From DASPNH01 sp035626675 (lineage in GTDB: Bacteria; Desulfobacterota; Binatia; UBA1149; CAITLU01), in assembly GCA_035626675.1 (NCBI GenBank), contig DASPNH010000125.1, positions 38,733-102,732 of the forward strand: a stretch of 64,000 nt of DNA, written 5' to 3'. The notes below the pieces were generated by a model. It ran no database searches and was not told where the DNA came from. It saw nothing but the letters and a program-made list of their open reading frames with translations. Below, piece by piece: positions 17,816 to 25,152 of the stretch. The translations under genes and the position numbers were made by a program. Numbering within the stretch: position 1 is the stretch's first letter; each line of letters starts with the position of its first letter.

Positions 17816-19087
17816 TCAGCGCCGATCCGCGCAGCGCGCGGCAGCGGTGCTGATGCGGACGATTCGCAGATCGCCGAAGGGAGTTCCCACTCCGCTGTTG
17901 AGCACGAGTGCGACCGACAGGTTGCGATCGAGATCGGCCCAGGCGCCCGAGCCGCCAAAGCCGAAATGCCCGATGCCGTGCCGCACCGGCACGCCGAGCG
18001 TGAAGGGCCTGTGATAGCCGAGACGCCAGTGCATGGGGAACGGCACCACGCGATCGACGGTCGTGTTCTGCACCGTCGAGGCCTTGTGCACGGTCTTCTC
18101 GGAGCAGATCCGCACGCCGTCGAGCTCGCCGCCCGAGGCCAGTGCCGCATAGACACGCGCCAGAGAACGCGCCGTGAAGATGCCGCTGGCCGAAGGATTG
18201 GGCGCAGCCGCGAATTCGATCGAATTGAAGTCGAGCTCGTCGATGCCGTTCGGGATCAGCGCGCGCTCGGCCTCGCGCAGATCGACGGGAACGCCGAACA
18301 TGCGCAGCCAGCGGTTGATGGCGCCGAGATAGCGGCGCGCACGCTCGGTGCCGCCGTTGCCGGAGTTCATGCCCATCGCCACCAGCGTCGCCTTGCGGTG
18401 CGCGAGCGCTTCGGGAAGGCCGACGTAGCACCCGTCGAGGTCCAGGGGCTTGGCCAGTTCCTCTTCGAGCACTTGGGCGAAGCTCTTGCCGGAAACGCGC
18501 TGGATGATCTCGCCCACGAGGTAGCCGTAGGTCAGGCCGTGGTATCCGTGCGCGGCGCCTGGCCGATGGATCGGCGTTGCCGCCTCCAGCGCATGGATCA
18601 TGTAGTCCCAGTCGAGCATGCGACGCGCGTGATCAATCATGCTGCGGATGTCGTAGAGGCCGGCTTCGTGACACATCACCTGCCGGATGGTGATGTTCTC
18701 CTTTCCCGCCTGCGCGAACTCGGGCCAGTGCGTGGCAACCGGCTCGTCGTAGTCGACCAGGCCGCGGTCGGCCAGGATGTGCAGCAGAGTCGAAGCGATG
18801 CCCTTGGTGGTCGAGTAGGAGACCGAGGCCGTATCGGACAGCCAGGGCGAGCCGTTCGAGTCGAGGCTGCCGCCCCACAAATCCACCACCTTGGCGCCGC
18901 GATGGTAGATGCAGAGCGCCGCGCCGCCGGGGCCGCCGGCAGGGACCATCGTCTTGAACAGCCGAGCGACCGACCAGAAATCGGGATGGATGTATCCTTC
19001 GACCTGCGCCGTCTTCATTCCACGCTGGAAGCTAAGCACGGCACTGGGGCCGGTCAGGCCCAAGGAGGAGAAACTCACGCGTGACAT
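17816..19087 (-). CDS. beta-lactamase-fold serine hydrolase (EstB/LACTB type)
   Basis: A 423-residue member of the PF00144 beta-lactamase-related family. The nucleophile motif S-x-x-K is STTK (Ser92-Lys95), the second motif is in 'HGYHGLTYGYLVG', and the C-terminal box is near 'GFGGSGAWADL'. These enzymes are esterases or amidases rather than true lactamases. An internal ATG at 19018 would start right before the conserved 'VEGYIHPDF' and is also plausible. Neither start has a clear binding site. No signal peptide is seen. It probably heads an operon with the TPR lipoprotein. Confidence 0.86.
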   Translation of the reverse strand: MSRVSFSSLGLTGPSAVLSFQRGMKTAQVEGYIHPDFWSVARLFKTMVPAGGPGGAALCIYHRGAKVVDLWGGSLDSNGSPWLSDTASVSYSTTKGIASTLLHILADRGLVDYDEPVATHWPEFAQAGKENITIRQVMCHEAGLYDIRSMIDHARRMLDWDYMIHALEAATPIHRPGAAHGYHGLTYGYLVGEIIQRVSGKSFAQVLEEELAKPLDLDGCYVGLPEALAHRKATLVAMGMNSGNGGTERARRYLGAINRWLRMFGVPVDLREAERALIPNGIDELDFNSIEFAAAPNPSASGIFTARSLARVYAALASGGELDGVRICSEKTVHKASTVQNTTVDRVVPFPMHWRLGYHRPFTLGVPVRHGIGHFGFGGSGAWADLDRNLSVALVLNSGVGTPFGDLRIVRISTAAARCADRR

Positions 19088-19276
19088 AGGGTGCCTAGGT
19101 TAGCCGACGATGTCGGGCTGTGCAGTCCTTCCCTAGGGGAAACATCGGCCCTCTGCACGCGCGATGCCCGCCTGCTCCGACGTCGATGGGGCGTCACACG
19201 CATCAGGTGGCAGCACGCAAGCTTTCCCTCCGCACGCGTTCGGCCTAGGGGGAGGGCCAGCCCGAAAGGAGCCGCC

Positions 19277-19651
19277 ATGGATCTGCCCGTCAGCGTCAAC
19301 ACCCTGGGAGCCATCATCACCGCCTGCCTGGGAATCCTCGGGCTGTTCTTCCCGCTGACGGCGGCACGGCTGGTACGGCTGGAGCCGCAGGGTGAGCAGG
19401 GCATCTCGGAGCTGCGCGCCACCTACGGCGGCATCTTCCTGTCGATCGGCCTGTTCGCCGCCATTGCCCAGGAGCGCAACGTCTTTCGCGTCCTCGGCAT
19501 CGGCTATCTCGGCGCGGCCGGTGCGCGTGCGTTCTCGATCTGGCACGACCAGAGCTATTCGGGCGCCAACATCGGAGCGCTGGTCTTCGAGGTGGTGGTG
19601 GGACTGATCCTGCTCATCCCGTGGGAAAGTTTCATCGGCAACAGGCCCTGA
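19277..19651 (+). CDS. small membrane protein (DUF4345-like)
   Basis: A 124-residue protein with four predicted membrane helices. It resembles the DUF4345 group in the order of segments 'RATYGGIFLSIGLF' and 'RAFSIWHDQ'. A strong AAAGGAG site lies before the ATG at 19277. The role is unknown. It is followed by the TauE-like exporter, whose start lies 20 nt downstream of the stop. Confidence 0.78.
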   Translation: MDLPVSVNTLGAIITACLGILGLFFPLTAARLVRLEPQGEQGISELRATYGGIFLSIGLFAAIAQERNVFRVLGIGYLGAAGARAFSIWHDQSYSGANIGALVFEVVVGLILLIPWESFIGNRP

Positions 19652-19671
19652 AGCGGGAGCCACCGGCGCGC

Positions 19672-20451
19672 ATGGCTGGCGCGCGCGGCATGCTCGACAG
19701 TGTGCTGGCGGCGGGGCGATGCGGCGCAAACACCTTGCTCGACTTCACCTCCATCGCCGCGTTCCTCATCATCGCGGCCTCCAGCTACCTGCAAGGCGCG
19801 GTCGGCTTCGGCCATGCGCTGATCGCCGCTCCGTTGCTGACGCTGCTCGATCCGAGTCTGGTGCCGGGGCCGGTGACCGCCTCCAGCATCGTGCTGAGCA
19901 TGCTGGTGATGTGGCGCGAGCGCGGCGCCGACATCACCCCTGCGCACATCGAGTGGACCCTGGCCGGCCGCCTGCCGGGAAGCGCGCTGGGTGCCGTGGC
20001 CGTGGCGCTGATTCCCGAGACGAGCCTGGCGATCTTCGTGGCGGTGCTGGTGCTGGTGGCCGTGGCCATCAGCATGTCGGGCCTGCATCCGGTGATCCAG
20101 CGGCGAAGCCTGCTGATTGCGGGCGTGCTGTCGGGGTTCATGGGAACGTCCGCATCCACCGGCGGGCCGCCGCTGGCGCTGCTCTATCAGCACTTTCCCG
20201 GACCCACGCTGCGCGCGGCGCTGGCCGCCAACTTCGCGCTCGGCGGCGTGATCTCGCTGGTCGCGCTGTGGATCGCGGGCAAGTACGGCAGCGAGCAGAC
20301 CGGGTCGTCGGTGCTGCTGAGCGCGGCGGCGGTGGCAGGCTTTGCGTTCTCGGGCAGGGCCGCGCGCTTCTTCGATGCGGGCAGGACGCGCGTGGCCGTC
20401 CTGGCGATCTCGGCGGTGTCGGCGCTGCTGGTGCTGGTGCGGGAACTGTAG
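19672..20451 (+). CDS. TauE/SafE-family sulfite/organic anion exporter
   Basis: A 259-residue permease with about eight helices in two halves. The two family motifs are present: 'SSYLQGAVGFGHALIAAPLL' near the N-terminus and 'GFMGTSASTGGPPLALLYQ' in the second half. The family moves sulfite, sulfoacetate, taurine-derived or other anions across the inner membrane. The exact start is not sure; an ATG at 19690 is also possible and no good binding site is seen. Confidence 0.85.
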   Translation: MAGARGMLDSVLAAGRCGANTLLDFTSIAAFLIIAASSYLQGAVGFGHALIAAPLLTLLDPSLVPGPVTASSIVLSMLVMWRERGADITPAHIEWTLAGRLPGSALGAVAVALIPETSLAIFVAVLVLVAVAISMSGLHPVIQRRSLLIAGVLSGFMGTSASTGGPPLALLYQHFPGPTLRAALAANFALGGVISLVALWIAGKYGSEQTGSSVLLSAAAVAGFAFSGRAARFFDAGRTRVAVLAISAVSALLVLVREL

Positions 20452-20617
20452 CGTCGCGGTCCGGCGTTGCGGCCGAGTGACGTCGGTCGGATGCGTCGCT
20501 CGTGACGGCGAGCCCCTGAACCGGTCCCGTCAAACAGGAAGCTTCTCGGTGATCGCCTGGCCTCCGCATGCGCGGCCGTGTTGCAGCAACCGCGAAACCT
20601 TTCACCATGGCGGCATC

Positions 20618-21484
20618 ATGAGCTCACCTTCCCTTTTCCTCGTCGACGTGTTCGCGGAGCGGCCCTACGCGGGCAACCAGCTTGCCGTCGTCATCGGCGC
20701 CGATGGTTGGGCCACCGAGCGCATGCAGGCGTTCGCGCAGGAGATGAACTTCTCGGAGACGACCTTCGTCGCCTCCACCACGCCGCGAGATGGCGGCTAC
20801 GACGTGCGCATCTTCACGCCCGCCGAAGAGCTGCCCTTTGCCGGCCATCCCACGCTCGGAACGGCGTGGGTGCTGCGCAACTTCGTCATCGGCAGCGCGG
20901 CGGGCAGCGTCACGCTGAACCTTCGCGTCGGCGCCATCGCGGTTTCGTTCGAGGGCGACGATGGCAGCGGGCGCTGCTGGCTGCGTCCGCGTCCGCCGGT
21001 TCTCGGACCGGTGCGCAACGTGCTCGAGATCGCGTCGGTTCTCGGGCTGCCGCTGCAGGCCATCGACCAGCGTTTCGTGTGCCAGGACGTCGCGGTCGGA
21101 GTCGAGTTCGTGCTGGTTCCGCTGCGCTCGCTCGAGGCGCTGCGCAGTCTGCGACCGCCTTCCATTCCCGCCACGCTTTCGGGCAAGGGCACCGGCGTGC
21201 TGGCATTCTGCGCCGGCGGCTACGACGAGGGCGGCGAGATCGCGGCGCGGATGTTCTTCGACGCCCGCGGCATCCGCGAGGATCCGGCCACCGGCTCGGC
21301 CAACGCGTGCCTGGCCGCGTATGTTTCGGAGCACCGCTTCCTCGGAGGCGACGTGGTCGAGGCACGGGTCCAGCAGGGATACGAGATCGATCGGCCCTCC
21401 ACGCTCTATCTTCGCGCGGCATCGCCGCAGGAGGTGCAGGTCGGCGGCAAGGTCGTCCTGGTCGCGCGCGGCGAGGTCGCGTGA
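20618..21484 (+). CDS. PhzF-family isomerase/epimerase
   Basis: A 288-residue protein of the PhzF fold, a relative of diaminopimelate epimerase. The conserved Glu is in MNFSETTF. The substrate-loop motifs AEELPFAGHPTLGTA and DPATGSANACLAAY are both present. It is expected to isomerise a small acid, but the substrate is unknown and no phenazine genes are near. It is followed 3 nt later by a DUF2905 gene, so the two are probably one transcript. Confidence 0.88.
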   Translation: MSSPSLFLVDVFAERPYAGNQLAVVIGADGWATERMQAFAQEMNFSETTFVASTTPRDGGYDVRIFTPAEELPFAGHPTLGTAWVLRNFVIGSAAGSVTLNLRVGAIAVSFEGDDGSGRCWLRPRPPVLGPVRNVLEIASVLGLPLQAIDQRFVCQDVAVGVEFVLVPLRSLEALRSLRPPSIPATLSGKGTGVLAFCAGGYDEGGEIAARMFFDARGIREDPATGSANACLAAYVSEHRFLGGDVVEARVQQGYEIDRPSTLYLRAASPQEVQVGGKVVLVARGEVA

Positions 21485-21487
21485 GCG

Positions 21488-21697
21488 ATGGGCGGCGTTT
21501 CGCGCATCCTGATCATCGCCGGAATCGTGCTCGTCGTGGCAGGCCTGGCGTGGCCTCTGATGGCCAAGCTCGGCCTGGGCCGTCTGCCCGGCGACATTGC
21601 CGTCGAGCGCGAGAGCTTCCGCTTCTATTTTCCGATCACGACGATGATCGTCATCAACGTCGTGCTGTGGCTGCTGTTTCGCCTGTTCGGCCGCTAG
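21488..21697 (+). CDS. DUF2905 family small membrane protein
   Basis: A 69-residue protein with two membrane helices joined by a conserved loop LGRLPGDIAVERESFRFYFP, the signature of DUF2905. The function of the family is unknown. It starts 3 nt after the PhzF stop. The length is normal for the family. Confidence 0.85.
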   Translation: MGGVSRILIIAGIVLVVAGLAWPLMAKLGLGRLPGDIAVERESFRFYFPITTMIVINVVLWLLFRLFGR

Positions 21698-21748
21698 GCG
21701 TCTGGTTGCGTCGATGAGCCGCGGCCTGGCCTTCCCGGTGTCGGTTCG

Positions 21749-22702
21749 TTGCTGAGCCACGGCGCGCTGCTGATCATCGGAGCTGCGCTGGCCTTCAGCC
21801 TGATGACCGTGTTCGTCAAGGCGGCCGGGCAGCGCCTGCCCAGTCAGGAAGTGGTGCTGGCGCGTGCGCTGGTCAGCCTGGTGCTGACCTGGATGCTGCT
21901 GCGAGCGCGCCGAATGTCGCCGTGGGGGACGCATCGCTTCCTGCTCTTCCTGCGCGGCCTGCTCGGAGGGCTGGCGCTGGCATGCGTGTTCTACTCGGTC
22001 ACCGTCCTGCCGCTCGCCGACGCCACGGTGCTCCAGTACCTGTACCCGACGTTCACGGCATTACTGGCCGCAGTCGTTCTCGGTGAGCGCGCAGGGCGCG
22101 GTGCTCTGCTTGCCAGCGTCGTGAGCCTGGCCGGCGTGCTGCTGGTGGCCAAGCCCAGCATCATCTTCGGCTCGGCCTCGGCGCCGCTGGAGCCGCTGCA
22201 CGTGGCCATCGCCGTCTGCGGCGCGGTGCTGACCGCGCTGGCCTACATCGACGTCAAGCGTCTGGCAGCGCTCGAAGATCCGCTGGTGATCGTGTTCTGG
22301 TTTCCGCTCATCACGGTGCCGCTGACGATCCCGACGCTCCTCGACACGTTCGTGTGGCCGCAGGGGATGGAGTGGGTGTGGCTGCTCGGCGTCGGAGTGT
22401 GCACGCAGGCCGGTCAGGTGCTGTTCACTCGCGGCCTGCTCTACGAGAGTGCCACGCGTGCGACCGCGCTGACCTATCTTCAGGTGGTCTTCGCCGCGCT
22501 CTGGGGAGCGCTTTTCTTCGGCGAGGTGCCCGACGTGCTCACCGGCGTCGGCGCCATGCTGGTGGTCAGCGGCGCGGTCTGGCTTGCCTGGCAGGGACGC
22601 AGCGCATCGGCTCCGCCCTCGCCCGACGCCGAAGCGCTTCCGATCGAGGTGATCGAGGAGGCGGAAGACCTCGTTACGGGCTCGGCCGCATCCGATGGGT
22701 GA
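21749..22702 (+). CDS. EamA-family (DMT) transporter
   Basis: A 317-residue drug/metabolite transporter with ten predicted helices in two EamA repeats. The first repeat contains 'LADATVLQYLYPTFTALLA' and the second 'SATRATALTYLQVVFAALWG'. The tail after about 290 is acidic and cytoplasmic. The frame seems to start at a TTG (21749), since the first in-frame ATG falls inside the first helix. The substrate is unknown. Confidence 0.85.
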   Translation: MLSHGALLIIGAALAFSLMTVFVKAAGQRLPSQEVVLARALVSLVLTWMLLRARRMSPWGTHRFLLFLRGLLGGLALACVFYSVTVLPLADATVLQYLYPTFTALLAAVVLGERAGRGALLASVVSLAGVLLVAKPSIIFGSASAPLEPLHVAIAVCGAVLTALAYIDVKRLAALEDPLVIVFWFPLITVPLTIPTLLDTFVWPQGMEWVWLLGVGVCTQAGQVLFTRGLLYESATRATALTYLQVVFAALWGALFFGEVPDVLTGVGAMLVVSGAVWLAWQGRSASAPPSPDAEALPIEVIEEAEDLVTGSAASDG

Positions 22703-22851
22703 GCAGGCCCCACTGGCGAGGGCAAAGCAGCGCCGCAAGCTGGCCGCGAACATTGAAGACGGCTGCGGCAGGGACGGTCTAGACTTCGTGGAGATGCCGC
22801 ACTTGGCGGCGCATCGATGGTGCGAGAGACCACCCGATCTGGAGGTATCCC

Positions 22852-23277
22852 ATGACTCTGAGACATCTGCTCGCCGTCTGCCTGGCAACAGCCCTGGTTG
22901 CGGGCGCAGCTCCGGCGTTCGCCAACGGTGACTATTACGAGCGCAGGACCGAGACGCGCTCGTACGACTACGACGACGGCTACGACGACGATCGCTACGA
23001 TCACGACGATCGCTACGACCGCTATGACGATGATGACGACTACGATCGACGCACCTACTACCGCCGCGAAGTGCGTCGCGTGGTGCCGCGCTACCACCGC
23101 ACGATCGTAGAGCACCGGATCGCTCCGTACGTGCATCGCACGCACGTCTTCTACGACGGTCCGTGCCGCGTCGAGCGTGCCTACCTGAGCACCGGCGCCG
23201 TCGAGGAGACGCGCCGCTGCCCGGCGCCCTCGACAGTCGTCATCCAGCCGGCGCCGGTGGTCGAGTACAGGTACTGA
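22852..23277 (+). CDS. exported Asp/Tyr/Arg-rich protein
   Basis: A 141-residue protein with a signal peptide (cleavage after PAFA near residue 24). It is followed by about 45 residues built of short Asp-Tyr-Arg units such as 'YDDDRYDHDDRYDRY'. The C-terminal half is basic and Tyr-rich with two cysteines. A GGAGG site lies just before the ATG. Low-complexity acidic stretches like this often bind metal or calcium, but no family is recognised. A strong terminator follows at 23329-23361. Confidence 0.75.
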   Translation: MTLRHLLAVCLATALVAGAAPAFANGDYYERRTETRSYDYDDGYDDDRYDHDDRYDRYDDDDDYDRRTYYRREVRRVVPRYHRTIVEHRIAPYVHRTHVFYDGPCRVERAYLSTGAVEETRRCPAPSTVVIQPAPVVEYRY

Positions 23278-23284
23278 TCGGCAC

Positions 23285-23361
23285 GGCCGCGCGCGGGCGC
23301 TCGTGCGCGGCCCTTACGCGTCGCGAAAGGAAAGGACGGCCATCGGGTCGTCCTTTCTTTT
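23285..23361 (+). terminator. hairpin and rho-independent terminator after the Asp/Tyr-rich gene
   Basis: Two hairpins follow the stop codon. The first pairs 23285-23292 with 23305-23312. The second pairs a 9-bp GAAAGGACG stem at 23330-23338 with 23349-23357 and is followed at once by a run of T. The second is a classic intrinsic terminator. The remaining stretch to 23729 holds no gene that I can support. Confidence 0.8.
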
Positions 23362-23729
23362 TGGCCGAATCAGCGAGCTCATTCTGAGACACGCGGTGAT
23401 CCTGGAATCGGCAATCCGCGGCGGTCTTCCGTGTGCCGTGACGCAGTGCGATGGAGGTCACGAGCGGAGTGCTCGGCGCGCGAAATGCGCCGTGTTCGGC
23501 CGGGGAATTCCGCTCAGGACCCGATGCTGGCAGGCCGTCGCGCATGTCTCCCCCCGAATGCCATGGACGACACCCACCGCGTGCCGGCGCTTCCCGACTC
23601 GCTGCCGCGTCCCTGCCGCGGCCAGAATTGCGGATCGGCCGCAGCGTCGTCGTCGCTGATGCGGAGCTGAAGATTTCTTTGGCAAGAAGCCCTGGTGTTT
23701 GGTCGGGCACGACCGTACCGTCGCGCGGC

Positions 23730-24158
23730 ATGGAAAGTCTGCTTGCGGCAGCATTGATCGTCGTGTTCGGAAGCCTGTCCTGCCTGCACCTTTATTGGGC
23801 CGTCGGTGGCCGCAGGGCATGGCACGCAGCCATCCCCGAAGTGGACGGAGACCTGGCTTTCGAGCCGTCCCGTTTTGCGACACTGACCGTCGCCGCCGTC
23901 CTTGCCGCGTGCGCGGGTGTGGTCGCAGCCACCGCAGGGTTCCTGTCGGTGCCGGTGTCCACGAACCTGCTGCGCTCGCTTGCCGCCGGCCTGGCCGTGA
24001 TCCTGGCGCTTCGCGCCATCGGCGACTTCAGCCTGTTCGGCATGTTCAAGCAGGTCGAAGGCACCTACTTCGCCGAGATGGATTCTCTGGTGTACTCGCC
24101 TCTCTGCCTCGTGCTCGCGATCGGCGCGGTCGTGATCGCGATGCCGCCTCTGGCCTGA
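23730..24158 (+). CDS. DUF3995 family membrane protein
   Basis: A 142-residue protein with four membrane helices. It matches DUF3995 in its opening 'LHLYWAVGGRRAW', the central 'AIGDFSLFG' and the C-terminal 'DSLVYSPLCLVLA'. The function of the family is unknown. The ATG at 23730 gives a normal N-terminus. The 452-nt stretch before it contains the terminator region and no other gene. Confidence 0.82.
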   Translation: MESLLAAALIVVFGSLSCLHLYWAVGGRRAWHAAIPEVDGDLAFEPSRFATLTVAAVLAACAGVVAATAGFLSVPVSTNLLRSLAAGLAVILALRAIGDFSLFGMFKQVEGTYFAEMDSLVYSPLCLVLAIGAVVIAMPPLA

Positions 24159-24336
24159 GCGCGACTCCACTTCTTCGCTGACAATCGGGCGTGCGCGGCA
24201 TCGTCGCGCGCATGCAGCGACCGGTTGCTGCCTCGTGCGCTGCGACCGCGGGCCCGGCTCTGTACATCGCGGACGGCCGAGCCAGCCCAAAAAACCTGCA
24301 CTTTCCCTGCGCGGCGCCTTCGGCTACGCACGGCCC

Positions 24337-25137
24337 ATGGCCGTCACCATCTTCGGGATCGTCAACCTCACCGAAGATTCCTTCTCGGACGGCGGCTGCT
24401 ATCTCGAGCCCGCTGCCGCAATCGAGCACGCACTGGCGCTGGCGGCCGACGGCGCCGACGTCATCGATCTCGGGCCGGCCTCGAGCGCTCCCGAGTCGGC
24501 TGACGTCTCGGCACGAACCGAGATCGCCCGCCTGGCTCCGGTCATGGCAGCGCTCGCGCAGCATGGCGTCGCGATGAGCGTGGACTCGTGGCGCACTCCG
24601 ACGCAGCGGTTCGCGCTCGAGCGCGGAGCAGCATGGCTCAACGACATCCGCGGTTTCGAGGACGCCGGCTTTCACGCCGAGCTGGCGGCCAGCGGCGCAC
24701 GCCTCGTCGTCATGCATTCGATCCAGCGCGGCCCTCGCGCCACCCGCGAGCACACCGACCCCGAGGGCGTGCTGCGGTCTGTCTTCGACTTCTTCGACGA
24801 GCGCGTCGCCACGCTGGAGGCAGCGGGAATCGGCCGCGACCGACTGGTGCTGGATCCCGGCATGGGACTCTTTCTCGGCGCCGATCCTGCGCCTTCGGTG
24901 CTGGTGCTGCGGCGCCTCGCGGACCTGCGCGAGCGTTACGGCTGCGAGGTGATGATCTCGGTTTCGCGCAAGTCGCTCGTCGGGCGTCTGGCGGGCCGCG
25001 CCGTGCATCAGCGTGAAGCGGCTTCGCTGGCCGCCGAGCTCTTCGCCATCGAGCGCGGCGCGACGATGATCCGGACGCACGAGCCACGCCTGCTGCGAGA
25101 CGGGCTGAACGTTCTAACGGCGCTGCAGGGGACCTAG
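24337..25137 (+). CDS. folP: dihydropteroate synthase
   Basis: A 266-residue TIM barrel that joins p-aminobenzoate to dihydropterin pyrophosphate in folate synthesis. Visible motifs, with the canonical form in brackets: NLTEDSFSDGG (NxTPDSFSDGG), DLGPASSAPES (DIGGESTRP), DSWR, ND-IRG, LDPGMG and 'ISVSRKSLVG'. The usual Pro-Asp of the first motif is Glu-Asp here, and the sulfonamide-binding loop reads GPASSAPES, so it is a divergent copy that may be a paralog. It lies 15 nt before ligD and probably shares its transcript. Confidence 0.85.
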   Translation: MAVTIFGIVNLTEDSFSDGGCYLEPAAAIEHALALAADGADVIDLGPASSAPESADVSARTEIARLAPVMAALAQHGVAMSVDSWRTPTQRFALERGAAWLNDIRGFEDAGFHAELAASGARLVVMHSIQRGPRATREHTDPEGVLRSVFDFFDERVATLEAAGIGRDRLVLDPGMGLFLGADPAPSVLVLRRLADLRERYGCEVMISVSRKSLVGRLAGRAVHQREAASLAAELFAIERGATMIRTHEPRLLRDGLNVLTALQGT

Positions 25138-25152
25138 ACCCACGCAGGGTGA

